A stretch of DNA of 64,000 bases from Glaciihabitans sp. (GTDB lineage: Bacteria > Actinomycetota > Actinomycetes > Actinomycetales > Microbacteriaceae), in contig JAODBD010000008.1 in NCBI GenBank assembly GCA_025463785.1, positions 1-64,000 on the forward strand, read 5' to 3'. Below, one piece after another: positions 20,216 to 29,409 of this stretch. The position numbers and the translations under genes were made by a program. The notes beneath the pieces were generated by a model, which saw nothing but the letters and a program-made list of their open reading frames with translations, had not been told where the DNA came from and ran no database searches. Within the stretch, counting starts at the first letter, position 1; each line of letters opens with the position of its first letter.

Positions 20216-20960
20216 GAGCCAGCCTGACTGCGAGTGAATCGACACGCAGGGCGATCGTCTCGCTGCGGGACCAGCGCTCCTGCAAACCTTCGAGAAGCTC
20301 GGAAACCTGCCGCTGGTCGAGCCCCTCCATGAGCGACAGGTGCACGACGAGTTCGGCATCTGCCAGCCGGGCATCGGGGTCACCGGGTGCGAGCTGGATG
20401 GCGACCACCGCCTCTTCGCCATCGGCCGATTCCATGAACGCCGCGAGCACAGCTTCGTCGAGGTAGCTCGGCAGCCACGACTCGCCCTTGGCCATCGCCC
20501 ACAACGCAGGACGACGAATGACGAATTCGGTCGCCGACGTCGGGTCGACAACCACAAGATCGGTGCCTTCATCCACGGCGGCGAGTGCCACACGGACGCC
20601 ATCCGCCGGCACCGGCCGGGCGGCAGGATTCCAGTGCGACATCGCCGCGACGGAGCTGAATGCCGGCAGGATGTCGCGTCCGTCCGGACCTGCCACAGTC
20701 ACGATCGAGAGTTCCTGGGTCTTGTCCACCAGCTGACCGTGACCGTTCTGGCTGGCCTCGCCGAGGACCGCAATGAGCGGAATGAGAAGACGGGATTCGC
20801 GAACGACGTCGACGACATCCGCCTCGCCAAGTTCGCGGGCACGAAAGCGGCGGAGTGCCTCAATGAGCTTCTCGGGAGCAGATCCGTCGTCATCCGAGGC
20901 TGAAGTATGGTCGAACGAACGCCCCTCCCACGAGACGCCGGCGGAATCAGTCGCGGCCAT
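20208..20960 (-). CDS. SseB family protein
   Basis: The protein has 250 residues with an SseB N-terminal-type domain (about 30-150). Recognisable segments are ESRLLIPLIAVLGE, LPAFSSVAAMSHWNPAARPVP and the ALWAMAKGESW region. The ATG shares its A with the priA stop (TGATG). SseB-like genes follow priA/hisA in many actinobacteria; in this setting it is a housekeeping protein of unknown role, not a secreted type III effector despite the family name. Confidence 0.8.
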   Translation of the reverse strand: MAATDSAGVSWEGRSFDHTSASDDDGSAPEKLIEALRRFRARELGEADVVDVVRESRLLIPLIAVLGEASQNGHGQLVDKTQELSIVTVAGPDGRDILPAFSSVAAMSHWNPAARPVPADGVRVALAAVDEGTDLVVVDPTSATEFVIRRPALWAMAKGESWLPSYLDEAVLAAFMESADGEEAVVAIQLAPGDPDARLADAELVVHLSLMEGLDQRQVSELLEGLQERWSRSETIALRVDSLAVRLAHV

Positions 20961-21697
20961 CAGTTGCTAGCGGCTGCGAGGGCTTCCGGGAGAGTAAATG
21001 CCCCCGCATAGAGTGCCTTGCCGACAATTGCCCCCTCGATGCCGATGGGCACGAGGGCCCGAAGGTCGACCAGATCCTGGATGCTGGAGACACCGCCGGA
21101 GGCGACAACAGGCCGGCCGGTGCGCGCGCAGACCTCGCGCAGAAGCTCCAGGTTCGGACCCCGCAGCGTGCCGTCCTTGGTGACGTCGGTCACGACGTAC
21201 CGCGAGCATCCCGCGGCCTCGAGCCTTGCGAGGACCTCCCACAGGTCGCCGCCCTCGCGGGTCCAGCCGCGCGCCGCCAGGGTGGTGCCGCGAACGTCCA
21301 GTCCAACAGCAATCTGGTCACCGTGCGTCCCGATCACGCGGCCCGCCCAGTCTGGATCTTCGAGCGCCGCCGTACCGAGGTTGATTCGACGAGCACCGGT
21401 GGCAAGGGCGGCGGCGAGCGATGCGTCATCCCGAATGCCGCCGGAGAGCTCGACGTTCACGCTCGATGGCGTGTTTCGCACGACCCGCTCAATCAACTCG
21501 TAGTTGTTGCCACGACCAAAGGCGGCGTCGAGGTCAACCAGATGGATCCATTCGGCGCCCTGTTCTACCCACTCATTTGCGGCGTCCACCGGGTCGCCAT
21601 AGTTCGTCTCGGTGCCGGCCTCGCCCTGCGTCAGCCGTACGGCTTTGCCGTCAGCGACATCCACGGCGGGCAGAAGGATAAGGGCAGGTGTAGTCAT
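20960..21697 (-). CDS. priA: Phosphoribosyl isomerase A (HisA; probably bifunctional PriA)
   Basis: Converts ProFAR to PRFAR in histidine synthesis and, in actinobacteria lacking trpF, also isomerises phosphoribosyl anthranilate for tryptophan. The 245-residue TIM barrel has catalytic Asp13 in [10 protein letters not shown] and the second catalytic Asp in [13 protein letters not shown]. Phosphate-binding loops ELSGGIRDD and VASGGVSS are intact. The start at 21697 gives the family N-terminus. Whether it really replaces TrpF depends on the absence of trpF elsewhere in the genome. Confidence 0.93.
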   Translation of the reverse strand: MTTPALILLPAVDVADGKAVRLTQGEAGTETNYGDPVDAANEWVEQGAEWIHLVDLDAAFGRGNNYELIERVVRNTPSSVNVELSGGIRDDASLAAALATGARRINLGTAALEDPDWAGRVIGTHGDQIAVGLDVRGTTLAARGWTREGGDLWEVLARLEAAGCSRYVVTDVTKDGTLRGPNLELLREVCARTGRPVVASGGVSSIQDLVDLRALVPIGIEGAIVGKALYAGAFTLPEALAAASN

Positions 21698-21728
21698 TGC
21701 GAGTGATCTCCGGGTAGTGACGTGACAA

Positions 21729-22361
21729 TTACAGCGTCGAGAGCCAGTTGCGGAGCAGCTGGATACCCGGTTCGCCCGACTTCTCGGGATGGAACTGGGT
21801 TGCGGCAAGCGGCCCGTTTTCCACCGCTGCGAGAAATCGGCTGCCGTGGTCGGCCCAGGTGAGCGTGGCGGGTGTGAACGGGGGCATGACATTGAGCGAC
21901 CAGTCCTGGGCCGCAAAGGAGTGCACGAAGTAGAACCTTTCGTCACGGATGCCCTCGAACAGGCGCGAACTTGCGGGAGCGTCGACCGTGTTCCAGCCCA
22001 TGTGCGGCAAAATCGGGGCATCGAGCTCGCGCACGACGCCCGGCCACTCCCCTAGGCCCGGGGTCTCATTTCCGCGCTCGACGCCGTTCTCAAACAGAAT
22101 CTGCATGCCAACACACACGCCAAGCACCGGACGGCCACCCGCAAGCCGACGCTCGATGAGCTCGCCGCCGCGCACCGCGTTCAGCTGCTGCATGACCGCG
22201 GAAAACGCGCCGACGCCTGGCACGAACAGGCCGTCGGCTGCGGCAACGCGCGCGCGATCACGCGACAGCTCGACATCGGCGCCGGCCAACTCCAGTGCCT
22301 TCGCGGCGGAGTGGACGTTGCCGGAGCCGTAGTCGAGCACGACAACGGAAGGTCTGTTCAC
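21729..22361 (-). CDS. hisH: Imidazole glycerol phosphate synthase, glutaminase subunit
   Basis: Class I glutamine amidotransferase that feeds ammonia to HisF, 210 residues. The nucleophile is Cys83 in [11 protein letters not shown], and the His-Glu pair is in [10 protein letters not shown] near the C-terminus. It starts with GTG two bases after the hisB stop. The partner hisF is not in this window. Confidence 0.96.
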   Translation of the reverse strand: MNRPSVVVLDYGSGNVHSAAKALELAGADVELSRDRARVAAADGLFVPGVGAFSAVMQQLNAVRGGELIERRLAGGRPVLGVCVGMQILFENGVERGNETPGLGEWPGVVRELDAPILPHMGWNTVDAPASSRLFEGIRDERFYFVHSFAAQDWSLNVMPPFTPATLTWADHGSRFLAAVENGPLAATQFHPEKSGEPGIQLLRNWLSTL

Positions 22362-22363
22362 GG

Positions 22364-22969
22364 TCAGAGGGCGCCCTTGGTCGAGGGGATGCCGCTCACC
22401 CGATCATCCCGCGCAATCGCCTGGCGAAGTGCGCGAGCGTACGCCTTGAACTCGGCCTCCGCGATGTGGTGCGGGTCGCGGCCGGCCAGCACCGTGAGGT
22501 GAACGGTGAGACCAGCGTTGAAGGTGATCGCCTCGAACACGTGGCGAACCATCGAACCCGTGAAGTGGCCACCAATGAGGTGGAACTCGAAGCCCGCAGG
22601 CTCACCCGAGTGGACGAAGTATGGGCGCCCCGAGACATCGACTACCGCCTGCGCGAGCGCGTCATCCAGCGGCACGAGCGCGTCGCCAAAGCGAGAAATA
22701 CCGCTCTTGTCGCCCAGCGCCTGCGCGATTGCTTTGCCGAGAACGATGCCCGTATCCTCGACGGTGTGGTGCACGTCGATGTGCGTGTCGCCGGTTGCGG
22801 TCACCGTGAGATCGATGAGCGAGTGCTTCGCGAACGCCGTCAGCAGGTGATCGAAGAACGGCACCGAAGTGCTGATCTGCGACATTCCTGTGCCATCGAG
22901 GTCCAGGACAAGCTCGATGCTCGATTCGCTGGTTTGGCGCGTGAGTGTTGCCGTGCGCTCGCTCGTCAT
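22364..22969 (-). CDS. hisB: Imidazoleglycerol-phosphate dehydratase
   Basis: Manganese enzyme that dehydrates IGP to imidazole acetol-phosphate. At 201 residues it is the monofunctional form without a phosphatase domain. Metal-binding segments include [27 protein letters not shown] and the C-terminal [12 protein letters not shown]. Its ATG overlaps the hisC stop (ATGA). Confidence 0.97.
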   Translation of the reverse strand: MTSERTATLTRQTSESSIELVLDLDGTGMSQISTSVPFFDHLLTAFAKHSLIDLTVTATGDTHIDVHHTVEDTGIVLGKAIAQALGDKSGISRFGDALVPLDDALAQAVVDVSGRPYFVHSGEPAGFEFHLIGGHFTGSMVRHVFEAITFNAGLTVHLTVLAGRDPHHIAEAEFKAYARALRQAIARDDRVSGIPSTKGAL

Positions 22970-24081
22970 GCTCCGATCCTACCGATCGACCGACTGGCCG
23001 CCTGCTCCGCTGTGATCCGGGCCAGGGCATCCAGAAATTCGGTAGTTTCGGATTCAGTTCCCGCAGAAACCCTCAGGTGGTTCGGGATGCCCAGATCCCG
23101 AATGATGATGTCGTCTTCCAGAAGGCGCTCGAACAGCGCGTGTGGGTCGTCTACTCCCCCGAACAGCACGAAGTTTGACCAACTTTCGTGCACCGGGTAG
23201 CCGAGCTTCGGCAGTTCGTCGAGAAGTCGGTCGCGTTGCGCCTTGATGTCGTCAACCATTGCAAGCATCTCGGGCGTGTGCGCAAGCGCGGCGATCGCTG
23301 CAGCCTGCGTGAGCGCCGACAGGTGATACGGAAGTCGAACCAGACGCATAGCGTCGGTGACGGCAGGATCGGCCGCAAGGTAGCCGACACGGGCGCCCGC
23401 GAAGGCGAATGCCTTGCTCATGGTGCGCGAGACGACGAGGCGTGGACGACCCGGCAACAGAGTCAGTGCTGTCGGAAGCGCGGCCGGGGCGAACTCGACG
23501 TAGGCCTCGTCGACCACGATCATGGCATCCGTCGCGTCATAGGCGGCTTCGATGGTTTCGAGCGGTAGCGGCGTACCGGTCGGGTTGTTGGGAGCACAAA
23601 AGAAGACGACGTCAGGGTTCTCACGCTCGATCGCACGCACTGCCGTCTCGGGTGAGATGCGGTACTCCTCATCGCGCTCGGCAGCGATCCAGCGCGTCCC
23701 AGTGCCCGCGGCGATGATTGAGTGCATCGAGTAGGTCGGGCGGAAGCCCAACACGCTTCGACCCGGCCCCCCAAAGGCCTGCAGAAACTGCTGCAGGATC
23801 TCGTTTGACCCGTTGGCTGCCCAGATGTTGTCGCGGGTAAGGCGGTGTCCCAGATAGCGGGCAAGGCTGTCACGCAGTTCGGTGAACTCGCGGTCTGGGT
23901 ATCGATTCACCGTGGCAAGTGCAACGGCGATGGCCTGCGAGATGCCTGCGGCGACAGCATCCGGAATTGGATGCGTGTTCTCGTTGACATTCAGTTGGAT
24001 GCGGACATGCTTCTGCGGTGCTCCGTACGGGCTCAGACCGCGAAGGTCGTCCCGGATCGGCAGATCATCGAGAGAGGTCAC
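22966..24081 (-). CDS. hisC: Histidinol-phosphate aminotransferase
   Basis: PLP-dependent class I/II aminotransferase of the histidine pathway, 371 residues. The PLP lysine is Lys223 in [17 protein letters not shown], with NPTGTPLP (about 166-173) and the DEAYVEF Asp (about 191). It starts with GTG. It heads a hisC-hisB-hisH-priA-sseB-HAD run in which each junction is 0-31 nt or overlapping; hisD, usually the first gene, is not here. Confidence 0.97.
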   Translation of the reverse strand: MTSLDDLPIRDDLRGLSPYGAPQKHVRIQLNVNENTHPIPDAVAAGISQAIAVALATVNRYPDREFTELRDSLARYLGHRLTRDNIWAANGSNEILQQFLQAFGGPGRSVLGFRPTYSMHSIIAAGTGTRWIAAERDEEYRISPETAVRAIERENPDVVFFCAPNNPTGTPLPLETIEAAYDATDAMIVVDEAYVEFAPAALPTALTLLPGRPRLVVSRTMSKAFAFAGARVGYLAADPAVTDAMRLVRLPYHLSALTQAAAIAALAHTPEMLAMVDDIKAQRDRLLDELPKLGYPVHESWSNFVLFGGVDDPHALFERLLEDDIIIRDLGIPNHLRVSAGTESETTEFLDALARITAEQAASRSIGRIGA

Positions 24082-24154
24082 CGCCCAATCTTAAAGCCGT
24101 CCGTCGGTACGACCGCGCGACGATGACAGAATGCGTAACCTGCGAGTCCGGCGT

Positions 24155-24196
24155 GCTGATCCGAGGGCGCTGATTCGAAGGTGCTGATCCGAAGGC
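24155..24196. repeat. 14-bp tandem repeat, three copies
   Basis: Three consecutive units of gctgatccgagggc / gctgattcgaaggt / gctgatccgaaggc lie between hisC and the LysM gene. No gene is seen in 24082-24339. This array and the 18-bp array next to it fill much of that gap. Confidence 0.85.
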
Positions 24197-24257
24197 CATG
24201 ACGAGCAGACCCCAATAGGTACAACAGCGTGCTGTATTCGTATGACCGTCTGGGTTC

Positions 24258-24356
24258 GTACTACCCGTCAGTGCTCGTACTGCCGTCAGTGCTCATACTG
24301 CCGTCAGCGCTCGTACTGCCGTCAGCGCTCATACTGCCGTCAGCGCTCGTACTGCG
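24258..24356. repeat. 18-bp tandem array repeating the 3' end and stop codon of the LysM gene
   Basis: About five and a half units of an 18-bp sequence, read on the minus strand as CAGTAYGAGCRCTGACGG. The first copy overlaps the last codons of the LysM gene (Q-Y-E-R-stop), and each further copy repeats those codons plus TGA in the same frame. The units alternate TAC/TAT at one position, suggesting growth by a 36-bp step. There are no spacers, so this is not CRISPR. Confidence 0.85.
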
Positions 24357-24732
24357 CTGGGATCGCCAGCTTCTGGCCAGGCTGCACGTTAGTCGAGGTG
24401 AGACGGTTGACCGACATCACATCGGCGATCACATCGCGCGGATCGGCCGTCGGCGCGAGCTGGCGCGCAAGCTGCCAGAGGGTCTGGCCCTGCGAGACGG
24501 TGATAGTCGAAAGCGGCGCGGACGAGCTGGTTGCCGTAGCGCCGCCGGCATTGATGCCAAAGTACAGCGCGATTACGACGAGTGGCGTCGCAACGAGCGT
24601 GAGCAATACGGCACGACCGCGGGCGGTCATACGAAGGTGAGACATGGGCCTTGCCTGCGTCGCTGCAAAACGACTGCGGCGGCTGATCACTGTCGCGCTC
24701 ATATTCACTGCACTCATACTCACCACGCTCAT
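24340..24732 (-). CDS. LysM-domain membrane protein, ChiZ/YneA-like SOS cell-division inhibitor candidate
   Basis: The product has 130 residues if started at ATG 24732 (GAAGGG lies 9 nt upstream); later in-frame ATGs, notably 24645, are possible. A basic N-terminus is followed by one transmembrane helix (AVLLTLVATPLVVIALYFGI core, about 40-60), an Ala/Ser/Thr-rich linker and a C-terminal LysM domain (TVSQGQTLWQLARQLAP to LAIP, about 78-126) that would bind peptidoglycan outside the cell. It is divergent from lexA with a LexA-type box between them, the same arrangement as chiZ (Rv2719c) in Mycobacterium and yneA in Bacillus, whose products delay division during DNA damage. Function is inferred from domain and context only. 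Confidence 0.8.
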   Translation of the reverse strand: MSVVSMSAVNMSATVISRRSRFAATQARPMSHLRMTARGRAVLLTLVATPLVVIALYFGINAGGATATSSSAPLSTITVSQGQTLWQLARQLAPTADPRDVIADVMSVNRLTSTNVQPGQKLAIPAQYER

Positions 24733-24747
24733 GTTGTCTAACCCTTC

Positions 24748-24803
24748 GCTTTGGAACGGTGCTTTGGAACCGTGCTTTGGAACCAATGCTGTTTGGAACC
24801 AAT
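24748..24803. repeat. 13-16 bp imperfect tandem repeat in the LysM-gene leader
   Basis: Four units of a gctttggaacc(g/a)-type sequence, of 13, 13, 14 and 16 bp, begin 16 nt upstream of the LysM-gene ATG. On that gene's transcript they would read as repeated GGTTCCAAAGC. They may shape the 5' untranslated region or simply mark replication slippage. Confidence 0.8.
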
Positions 24804-24941
24804 GCTGTGCAACCCAGAGGTTCTCGTATCCGGCACTCGGCCGGGAGTACCGGATACGAAGCTTTGTACCGAATATATCTTCGATTATTCGAATCTGCAA
24901 GCCGATATTCGAACATCCCGACGAATTTCTCGCCGACACAC

Positions 24942-24957
24942 TCGAACAGGTGTTTGT
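24942..24957. promoter_or_regulatory. LexA (SOS) box in the lexA / LysM intergenic region
   Basis: TCGAACAGGTGTTTGT matches the Gram-positive SOS consensus CGAAC-N4-GTTCG in its left half and in the GTT of its right half. It overlaps a likely lexA -35 (TTTGTT, 24953-24958), which stands 17 nt from TACAGT (24976-24981) as -10, so bound LexA would block its own transcription. Further TCGAA half-sites lie near 24888 and 24909 on the LysM side. Confidence 0.7.
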
Positions 24958-25035
24958 TTTAGGCCCGTAAACGGATACAGTTTCGATTGTCTGGGGTTCA
25001 CTCAACGCCAGACCACTGACATTTCAGGAGAGAAC

Positions 25036-25707
25036 ATGGATGACACCGCAGCAGAGCGCCCTTCCACCCGGCGCCGTACGAGCCTGAGCGACAAACAGCA
25101 GGCGATTTTGACGGCCATCCAGAACTCACTTGACGCCCGCGGATATCCGCCGAGCATGCGGGAGATCGGCGACGCCGTTGGATTGTCTTCACTGTCGAGC
25201 GTCACCCACCAGTTGAACCAGCTTGAGCTGAGCGGCTACCTTCGTCGCGATCCCAACCGGCCGAGGGCGATGGAGATCCTGATCGATCTGCCGAAGCCCG
25301 ATGACGCCGCTGTCTCGACCCCATCCTTTGGCGACGCGGTCATGGTTCCGCTAGTTGGTCGCATCGCCGCCGGCATCCCGATCACAGCAGAGCAGCACGT
25401 CGAGGAGGTATTCCCGCTGCCCCGTCAACTGGTTGGCAAGGGTGAACTGTTCATGCTCAAAGTCGTTGGCGACTCGATGATCGACGCTGCCATTTGCGAC
25501 GGTGACTGGGTAGTCGTGCACCCGCAGCAGCATGCCGAGAATGGCGACATCGTTGCGGCGATGCTCGACGAGGAGGCAACCGTGAAGGTGTTCCGCCAGC
25601 GCGACGGTCACACCTGGCTGCTGCCCCGCAACTCGAGCTTCGAGCCAATCCTGGGCGACTACGCGACCGTGCTCGGTAAGGTCACCGCGGTACTGCGGTC
25701 GATCTGA
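25036..25707 (+). CDS. lexA: LexA repressor
   Basis: SOS repressor that self-cleaves when it meets RecA filaments, 223 residues. The N-terminal winged HTH (about 14-80, [20 protein letters not shown]) binds DNA. Autocleavage is expected at Ala112-Gly113 in RIAAGIP, using Ser147 (GDSM) and Lys184 (ATVKVF). I chose ATG 25036 because AGGAGA lies 5-6 nt before it and the HTH begins here; an upstream in-frame ATG would run through the promoter. It is divergent from the LysM gene and most likely autoregulated through the SOS box upstream. Confidence 0.97.
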   Translation: MDDTAAERPSTRRRTSLSDKQQAILTAIQNSLDARGYPPSMREIGDAVGLSSLSSVTHQLNQLELSGYLRRDPNRPRAMEILIDLPKPDDAAVSTPSFGDAVMVPLVGRIAAGIPITAEQHVEEVFPLPRQLVGKGELFMLKVVGDSMIDAAICDGDWVVVHPQQHAENGDIVAAMLDEEATVKVFRQRDGHTWLLPRNSSFEPILGDYATVLGKVTAVLRSI

Positions 25708-25731
25708 CCTACCCGTCAACCTCGGCGGCAG

Positions 25732-26078
25732 CCCTCCGCGCCGCTACCTCCCGGCCACCTCCCGCGCCGAGGGACTGAGCGCGTAACTCATGCCGGTTTG
25801 AGCCAGACGGCCGCGACACGCCGTGTGGACCCGGCGGGCGGCATCCCGAGCATGAGTTGCGGGCACGGGGCTGGCCGAAATCACGGGCGGAGATGCGCAC
25901 TCGGCCCTACCGCGCCGCTGTCTCCCGGCCAGCCGCCGCCGCAGCCAGACTGAGCGCGTAACTCATGCCGGTTTGAGCCAGACGGCCGCGACACGCCGTG
26001 TGGACCCGGCGGGCGGCATCCCGAGCATGAGTTGCGGGCACGGGGCTGGCCGCAATCACGGGCGGGGATGCGCACTCG
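25732..26078. repeat. 175-bp tandem duplication with internal inverted repeats
   Basis: Two near-identical copies, offset by exactly 175 bp, fill the gap between the convergent lexA and metE genes. The best-conserved part is 25774-25903 matched with 25949-26078. Inside each copy an 80-bp core is bounded by an inverted repeat: CGTAACTCATGC (25782-25793) against GCATGAGTTGCG (25850-25861), with a small perfect ACACG/CGTGT hairpin between them. The second copy repeats this at 25957-25968 and 26025-26036. No transposase or flanking target duplication is seen. It looks like a REP- or MITE-like structured repeat, and may also serve as a bidirectional terminator. Confidence 0.85.
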
Positions 26079-26143
26079 CGGGCGGAGTTGTTACTCCGCC
26101 CGCGGCACAGTTCCGCCGCCCCGTAGAACCGCGGGCGGCAGGC

Positions 26144-28462
26144 TTACGCAGATGCGGCGTGCTCCGCGCGAACGGCGCGCGTCGCCGCGAGCACGTTCCT
26201 GAGCGACTCCACCGTTTCGCTGTATCCACGCGTCTTCAGGCCGCAGTCGGGGTTGACCCAGACCTGCTTCTCGGGGATCGATGCGAGCGCGATTTCCAGC
26301 AGCGACGTCACTTCCTCGACCGAGGGAACGCGCGGCGAGTGGATGTCATACACCCCCGGTCCGATTCCGCGCGCGAATCCGCTGCGCTTGATGTCCGGCA
26401 CGACCTCCATCTTCGACCGAGCCGCCTCGATCGAGGTGACGTCGGCATCCAGCTTGTTGATGGCATCGATCACGACGCCGAACTCTGAATAACAAAGGTG
26501 GGTGTGGATCTGCGTCTTGTCGGCAACACCGGATGTAGCCAGCTTGAACGAGCCGACCGACCAGTCGAGGTAACCGGGCTGGTCTTTCTTTTTGAGCGGC
26601 AGCAGTTCACGCAGCGCCGGCTCGTCGACCTGAATGACCTTGATGCCAGCCGACTCGAGGTCAGCGATTTCGTCGCGCAGTGCGAGCGCCACCTGGTTGG
26701 CCGTCTCGCCGAGCGGCTGGTCATCGCGCACGAAGCTCCACGCGAGGATGGTGACCGGTCCGGTGAGCATGCCCTTGACGGGCCTCGATGTGAGGCTCTG
26801 CGTGTAGCTCGACCAACCGACCGTGATGGGCGCCGGGCGCGACACGTCGCCCCAGAGCAGCGAGGGGCGCGTACAGCGACTGCCGTATGACTGCACCCAG
26901 CCATTCTGGGTCACCGCGAAACCGTCCAGGTTCTCGGCAAAGTACTGAACCATGTCGTTGCGCTCGGGCTCACCGTGCACGAGAACGTCGAGCCCGATCT
27001 CCTCCTGCAGCTCCACCACGCGCTTGATTTCGTCTTCCATTGCGCCGACGTACTCGCCTTCGGTGATTTCGCCCTTCGCGAAGCGCGCACGCTCGCGGCG
27101 AATATCTCCGGTCTGCGGGAACGAGCCGATGGTCGTCGTCGGCAGAATCGGGAGGTTCAGCGCGGCATCCTGGGCAGCGAGCCGCGCGGCGTACTCTCCG
27201 CGGGTGAAGTCGGCGTCGCGCAGTTCTGCCGCACGCAGTCGCACGGCGCCGTCGCGGACCCCCGGGGCGCCGTGGCGGTCTGTGAGTGCTGCGGTAGCGG
27301 CATCCAGATCGCTCTGAATCTTTACCTTGCCGTCGTCCAGCCCCTTCGCAAGCGCTGCGACCTGGCCAACCTTCTGGTCGGCGAACGCCAGCCACGACTT
27401 CAATCGCGCCTCGAGCGCCGGCTCGTCCTCAACGTCGTGAGGAGTGTGGAACAGGCTCGTGGATGACGAAACAGCAACGTTCGGACTAACCGCTTTCAGC
27501 GCCTCCAGCTTCGTCCACGCGGCAGCAAGGTCGCCGCGCCAGATGTTATGGCCGTCGATGACGCCACCCACCAGAACTTTGTCTGTGGTCAGGTCGGACG
27601 GGACACCCCCGCGCACCAGGTCGAGACCGATCGCCTCAACCGGAGTCGCCGCTAACACCGGCAGCGCGTCATCGAGACTGCCATAGGGAGCAGCGACGAA
27701 GATCTGCGGGCGAGCGGGAACCGCAGACAGGAGGTCGTACGCCTTTTTGGTGGCGGCGAGCACGACATCCTGAGGCACCTCGATGCTCTCGCTCACAAGG
27801 CCCGGCTCGTCGAGCTGAACCCACTCGGCACCCACGGCGGTGAGCGCGGCAAGGAGTTCTGCATACACCGGGAGCAGGTCGTCGAGGCGATCGAGCGGCC
27901 GATAGTCGGCCGGAGCAGATTCGCTCGGCTTGCTGAGCAGCAGGAAGGTCACCGGCCCGACGATGACTGGGCGCGTGCGGAAGCCGGACGTCGTGGCCTC
28001 GGCGACCTCGCGAACCAGACGATCGGACGCGAAGGAGAACACCGTCTCGGGGCCGATCTCCGGCACCAGGTAGTGGTAGTTGGAGTCGAACCACTTGGTC
28101 ATTTCGGCCGGGACATTATCGCCTTCGCCACGCGCAATGGTGAAGTAACCAGCGAGGTCGACCGAGCCATCCGCTGCCACCAGGGAGGCGAAACGGGACG
28201 GCACCGCACCAACAGTGACCGCGGCGTCGAGAACGTGGTCGTAATAGGAGAAAGCTTCCGGAATGGATGAGTCGGTCTTGCCAAGGCCGAGCGAGACGAG
28301 ACGCTCACGAGTGGTCGCGCGCAGTTGGGCGGCAATGACCTCGAGTTCGTCTGCCGTGATCTTTCCGGCCCAGAACGACTCGACGGCCTTCTTGAGCTCA
28401 CGCCGACGGCCGATGCGCGGGTAGCCGAGAATCGTGCCGGTCGGGAAGGCGTGGGTGGTCAT
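26144..28462 (-). CDS. metE: Cobalamin-independent methionine synthase
   Basis: 5-methyltetrahydropteroyltriglutamate--homocysteine S-methyltransferase, the last methionine step, zinc-dependent and B12-free. The 772-residue protein has two barrels. The N-terminal half starts GTILGYPRIGRRRELKKA. The catalytic C-terminal half has the zinc ligands in IHTHLCYSEFG (His, Cys), the Glu region VLVHGEPERNDMVQYF, and the last Cys in NPDCGLKTRGY. Its ATG overlaps the metF stop by 4 nt, so the methyl donor maker and user are co-expressed. No cobalamin or SAM riboswitch is visible upstream of metF. Confidence 0.98.
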   Translation of the reverse strand: MTTHAFPTGTILGYPRIGRRRELKKAVESFWAGKITADELEVIAAQLRATTRERLVSLGLGKTDSSIPEAFSYYDHVLDAAVTVGAVPSRFASLVAADGSVDLAGYFTIARGEGDNVPAEMTKWFDSNYHYLVPEIGPETVFSFASDRLVREVAEATTSGFRTRPVIVGPVTFLLLSKPSESAPADYRPLDRLDDLLPVYAELLAALTAVGAEWVQLDEPGLVSESIEVPQDVVLAATKKAYDLLSAVPARPQIFVAAPYGSLDDALPVLAATPVEAIGLDLVRGGVPSDLTTDKVLVGGVIDGHNIWRGDLAAAWTKLEALKAVSPNVAVSSSTSLFHTPHDVEDEPALEARLKSWLAFADQKVGQVAALAKGLDDGKVKIQSDLDAATAALTDRHGAPGVRDGAVRLRAAELRDADFTRGEYAARLAAQDAALNLPILPTTTIGSFPQTGDIRRERARFAKGEITEGEYVGAMEDEIKRVVELQEEIGLDVLVHGEPERNDMVQYFAENLDGFAVTQNGWVQSYGSRCTRPSLLWGDVSRPAPITVGWSSYTQSLTSRPVKGMLTGPVTILAWSFVRDDQPLGETANQVALALRDEIADLESAGIKVIQVDEPALRELLPLKKKDQPGYLDWSVGSFKLATSGVADKTQIHTHLCYSEFGVVIDAINKLDADVTSIEAARSKMEVVPDIKRSGFARGIGPGVYDIHSPRVPSVEEVTSLLEIALASIPEKQVWVNPDCGLKTRGYSETVESLRNVLAATRAVRAEHAASA

Positions 28463-29409
28463 GCGTGCTCCTTGGTTGGGGTCGAGGTGGGTGAATACAG
28501 GCCAACGGACTCGAGTACCGAGAGCACCGCCTGATGCTTGTTGAAGGTGTACAGATGGAGCCCGGTGACCCCGCCGTCGAGAAGTTCGCGCGAGAGTTCC
28601 GATGCATGGCTGATGCCGACGGCATACTGCTCGTCGGGGGTTGCGGCGGCCTCGAGGCGCGCGAGCAGTTGTTTGGGCATCCGCTCGTCTGTCAGCTGCA
28701 CCATGCGGTGCAGGCGAGCCGGAGAAAGGATCGGCATGATGCCGGGAAGGATGCGCATCGTCACACCCGCCGCCCGCGCCTGCTCGAGAAACCGAAGGTA
28801 GTCATCGGCGTGAAAGAACAACTGGCTGATCGCGAGGTTCGCTCCCGCTGCCTCCTTGGCCAGGAGCGTGTCGAGGTCCTGCTCGACCGAGCGGGACCTC
28901 GGATGTCCGTTGGGGAACGCCGCAACCGCGATGGTCACCTTGCCGCCACGACGAATTCGCGCGGCCTGAGGGAAGCCAGGAACGGCCTCCTGCAGGAACG
29001 GCACCCGCTCAGACTGCACGCTGTGGATGAGCTGGACCAACTCGCCCGCGCTCTTCAGATCTCCCAGGAAGTCGTCGCCTTCGTGCGATCCGGCGGGCGG
29101 GTCGCCGCGGAGGGCCAGAAAGCTGGTCAGGCCGGCGTCAAGAAATTCACGGATGACGCGCGTGGCATCCTCGTACGTCCAGCCAACACAGGTCAGGTGC
29201 GCCATCGGAGGCACGGATGTCGTCAGCAGGTGTCTAAGTACGCCGAGGGATGCCTCGCTCGTTGAGCCGCTGGCCCCGTAGGTCACCGAGATGAACTCTG
29301 GGGCCGCGGCCACCAGGTGACCCAGGGATTCGTAGACGGCGAGCTCGGCCGCGGGCGTGCGCGGCGGATAGAGCTCGAACGAGTACGTTGCCACGGTATG
29401 GCCTGGCAC
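28459..29409 (-). CDS. metF: 5,10-methylenetetrahydrofolate reductase
   Basis: FAD enzyme reducing methylene-THF to methyl-THF for MetE, 316 residues in a TIM barrel. N-terminal SFELYPPRTPAAE carries the catalytic Glu, and SVTYGASGS, LTCVGWTYED, LALRGDPPAG and QLFFHADDY are family segments. The start is GTG with GGAGGG 8 nt upstream. It is the first gene of the metF-metE pair. Confidence 0.95.
   Translation of the reverse strand: MPGHTVATYSFELYPPRTPAAELAVYESLGHLVAAAPEFISVTYGASGSTSEASLGVLRHLLTTSVPPMAHLTCVGWTYEDATRVIREFLDAGLTSFLALRGDPPAGSHEGDDFLGDLKSAGELVQLIHSVQSERVPFLQEAVPGFPQAARIRRGGKVTIAVAAFPNGHPRSRSVEQDLDTLLAKEAAGANLAISQLFFHADDYLRFLEQARAAGVTMRILPGIMPILSPARLHRMVQLTDERMPKQLLARLEAAATPDEQYAVGISHASELSRELLDGGVTGLHLYTFNKHQAVLSVLESVGLYSPTSTPTKEHA

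Noticed and set aside
20208-20960. Type III secretion link from the SseB name
   Set aside because: SseB-family genes are common housekeeping neighbours of priA/hisA in actinobacteria, and no secretion genes are nearby.
24258-24356. Possible CRISPR array
   Set aside because: The 18-bp units are contiguous with no unique spacers, and no cas genes are nearby. The same applies to 45743-45832.
25709-26075. Two near-identical 63-64 codon frames on the minus strand
   Set aside because: They arise from the 175-bp duplication; Arg/Pro/Ser-rich, no ribosome-binding site, interrupted by hairpin-forming sequence.
25732-26078. Possible insertion sequence
   Set aside because: No transposase and no target-site duplication; it is too short and exactly tandem.
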